DNA of 7,498 nucleotides, taken from the NCBI GenBank assembly GCA_031268065.1, contig JAIRXX010000260.1, positions 1-7,498 on the forward strand. Direction: 5' to 3'. The notes beneath the pieces were generated by a model. That model searched no databases. It worked only from the letters and a program-made list of their open reading frames with translations, and was not told where the DNA came from. The position numbers were made by a program, and so were the translations under genes. Below are positions 5,972-7,498 of the stretch, piece after piece. Each line of letters begins with the position of its first letter. The first letter of the stretch is position 1. The DNA comes from Propionibacteriaceae bacterium (lineage in GTDB: Bacteria > Actinomycetota > Actinomycetes > Propionibacteriales > Propionibacteriaceae).

Positions 5972-7498
5972 TTGTAGCTCCTCTGCTTCAATTCGATGGC
6001 CTTGTAGGCCAGAGATTCTTTATGGAGGATGGGTTTCTCGCCGTCACCGCCGAATTCCCAAGCAGCCACATAGAGGAAGTTGGCGTCGTCACGCAGCGCT
6101 TCGCCGTCTTCGGTCTGCGACTCAGCCCGGAAGTGCCCGCCGCAGGACTCGCGGCGATGCAGGGCGTCCACGCACATCAACTCACCCAAGTCGAAGAAAT
6201 CGACCAGCCGCCCGGCACGCTCCAGAGTTTGGTTGAACTCCTCGTTGGCGCCGGTGACCTTGACGTCGCGCCAGAATTCCTCGCGCAACTCGCGGATCTT
6301 GCCGATGGCCTTGATCAGGCCAGCCTCTTTGCGCTCCATCCCGCAGAATTCCCACATGATGTTGCCCAGTTCCTTGTGGAACGAGTCGACAGTGCGCTTG
6401 CCGTTCACACTCAACAACCGGTCGATCTGACCTTGGACTGACTGCAATGCCTGGACCACCGCCGGATCGTCGGCAGCCACCTTCGGGAAGCTGAGAGAGT
6501 CGGCCAAGTAGTCGTTGATGGTGTTGGGCAGCACGAAGTAACCATCGGCCAAGCCCTGCATCAACGCCGAGGCGCCGAGCCTGTTGGCGCCGTGGTCGGA
6601 GAAATTGGCCTCGCCAGTCACATACAGTCCGGGGATATTGCTCGACAGGTCGTAATCGACCCAAAGCCCGCCCATTGTGTAATGCACTGCCGGGTAGATG
6701 CGCATCGGCGTCTGGTAGGGATTCTCGCCGGTGATCTGCGCGTACATGTCGAAGAGGTTGCCATACCTGGCTTTCACCACATCCTCGCCCAACCTTGAGA
6801 TGACCTCGGAGAAGTCCAGGTAGACGCCGCGGCGCACCTGGCGCTCCTCGCCGTCTGGGCCGACTTCGGCGACAGCCGGGCCGACGCCCAAGCCCTCGTC
6901 GCAGCGGTACTTGGCCTGCCGGGAGGCGATGTCGCGGGGAACGAGGTTCCCGAAAGCCGGATAGATGCGCTCCAAGTAGTAGTCGCGGTCTTCCTCTGGA
7001 ATCTGCCTGGGATCCTTGGCGGCATCCTCGGCTTTCTTGGGCACCCAGATTCGACCGTCGTTGCGCAGCGATTCCGACATCAAGGTCAGCTTCGACTGGG
7101 TGTCCCCATGCACGGGGATGCAGGTCGGGTGGATTTGGGTGTAGCAGGGGTTCCCGAAATAGGCGCCCTTGCGGTGTGCCCGCCAGTTAGCGGTGTTGTT
7201 GCAACCCATCGCATTGGTGGACAGGAAGAACACGTTCCCGTAGCCGCCGGTGGCCAATACCACCGCGTCACCGATCCAGGTTTCGATCTCGCCGGTCACC
7301 ATGTCGCGGGTGACGATGCCGCGAGCGCGTCCGTCAACGACGATCAGCTCAAGCATTTCGTGCCGGGTGTGCATCTTCACTGTTCCGGCATCGACCTGCC
7401 GCTCCAAGGCCTGATAGGCGCCGATCAGCAATTGCTGGCCGGTCTGGCCCCGCGCATAGAAGGTGCGCTGCACCTGCACGCCGCCAAACGAGCGGTTG
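5968..7498 (-). CDS. sdhA: Succinate dehydrogenase/fumarate reductase flavoprotein subunit, 3' part
   Basis: SdhA oxidises succinate to fumarate (or the reverse) at a covalently bound FAD and passes electrons to SdhB. The frame is open to the window edge (first full codon Asn, 7497-7495), giving 509 residues. The roughly 150-170 N-terminal residues with the dinucleotide-binding motif and flavin-linking histidine are outside. In fragment numbering, [20 protein letters not shown] opens the sequence. ATGGYGNVF is near 82-90 and QIHPTCIP, with a substrate histidine, is at 121-128. [13 protein letters not shown] is at 141-153. [10 protein letters not shown] is at 185-194, with the likely proton-shuttle arginine R188. 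[10 protein letters not shown], with a substrate histidine, is at 272-281. [20 protein letters not shown], the FAD-contact region, is at 295-314. The C-terminal helical domain includes [16 protein letters not shown] at 7479 is internal, not a start. The upstream neighbour is presumably sdhC, outside the window. Confidence 0.96.
   Translation of the reverse strand, partial: NRSFGGVQVQRTFYARGQTGQQLLIGAYQALERQVDAGTVKMHTRHEMLELIVVDGRARGIVTRDMVTGEIETWIGDAVVLATGGYGNVFFLSTNAMGCNNTANWRAHRKGAYFGNPCYTQIHPTCIPVHGDTQSKLTLMSESLRNDGRIWVPKKAEDAAKDPRQIPEEDRDYYLERIYPAFGNLVPRDIASRQAKYRCDEGLGVGPAVAEVGPDGEERQVRRGVYLDFSEVISRLGEDVVKARYGNLFDMYAQITGENPYQTPMRIYPAVHYTMGGLWVDYDLSSNIPGLYVTGEANFSDHGANRLGASALMQGLADGYFVLPNTINDYLADSLSFPKVAADDPAVVQALQSVQGQIDRLLSVNGKRTVDSFHKELGNIMWEFCGMERKEAGLIKAIGKIRELREEFWRDVKVTGANEEFNQTLERAGRLVDFFDLGELMCVDALHRRESCGGHFRAESQTEDGEALRDDANFLYVAAWEFGGDGEKPILHKESLAYKAIELKQRSYK

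Overview
This 7.5 kb window is a stretch of conserved high-GC Gram-positive (Actinomycetota) chromosome. Every gene I can support lies on the minus strand, so transcription runs from high to low coordinates. The actinobacterial order rplS, lepB, rnhB, DUF2469, yraN, yifB/comM, dprA, the presence of the actinobacteria-specific DUF2469 family, the high GC content and the frequent GTG starts all support this. A single-organism name cannot be assigned by eye. The protein style (Corynebacterium/Propionibacterium-type SdhB, long acidic LepB N-terminus) would fit Propionibacteriaceae or a relative.

Layout in transcription order: (1) 7498-5195 holds the 3' three quarters of sdhA, then complete sdhB. 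These are the flavoprotein and iron-sulfur subunits of succinate dehydrogenase/fumarate reductase, overlapping by GTGA, and they end at a strong hairpin terminator (5149-5177). (2) 5130-5007 is a promoter-like element followed by a leader of about 90 nt with mutually exclusive hairpins, directly upstream of rplS (ribosomal protein L19). (3) 5006-2386 is a compact unit rplS-lepB-rnhB-DUF2469: L19, signal peptidase I with a long low-complexity cytoplasmic extension, RNase HII, and an actinobacterial protein of unknown function. (4) 2385-2191 is a non-coding gap of about 195 bp with an inverted repeat of DnaA-box-like sequence and a weak -10 element. (5) 2190-1 is yraN-yifB(comM)-dprA, three genes chained by stop/start overlaps. 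They encode an endonuclease-fold protein, the MCM-like branch-migration helicase and the ssDNA-binding RecA loader (partial), which together form a DNA-uptake/recombination module.

I see no mobile elements, CRISPR arrays, tRNA or rRNA genes, and no wholly unknown system. The points most worth a second look are the switch-like rplS leader, the 5 x 18 bp tandem repeat in the lepB extension, the CxxC pair in L19, and sdhAB standing where trmD often stands next to rplS.
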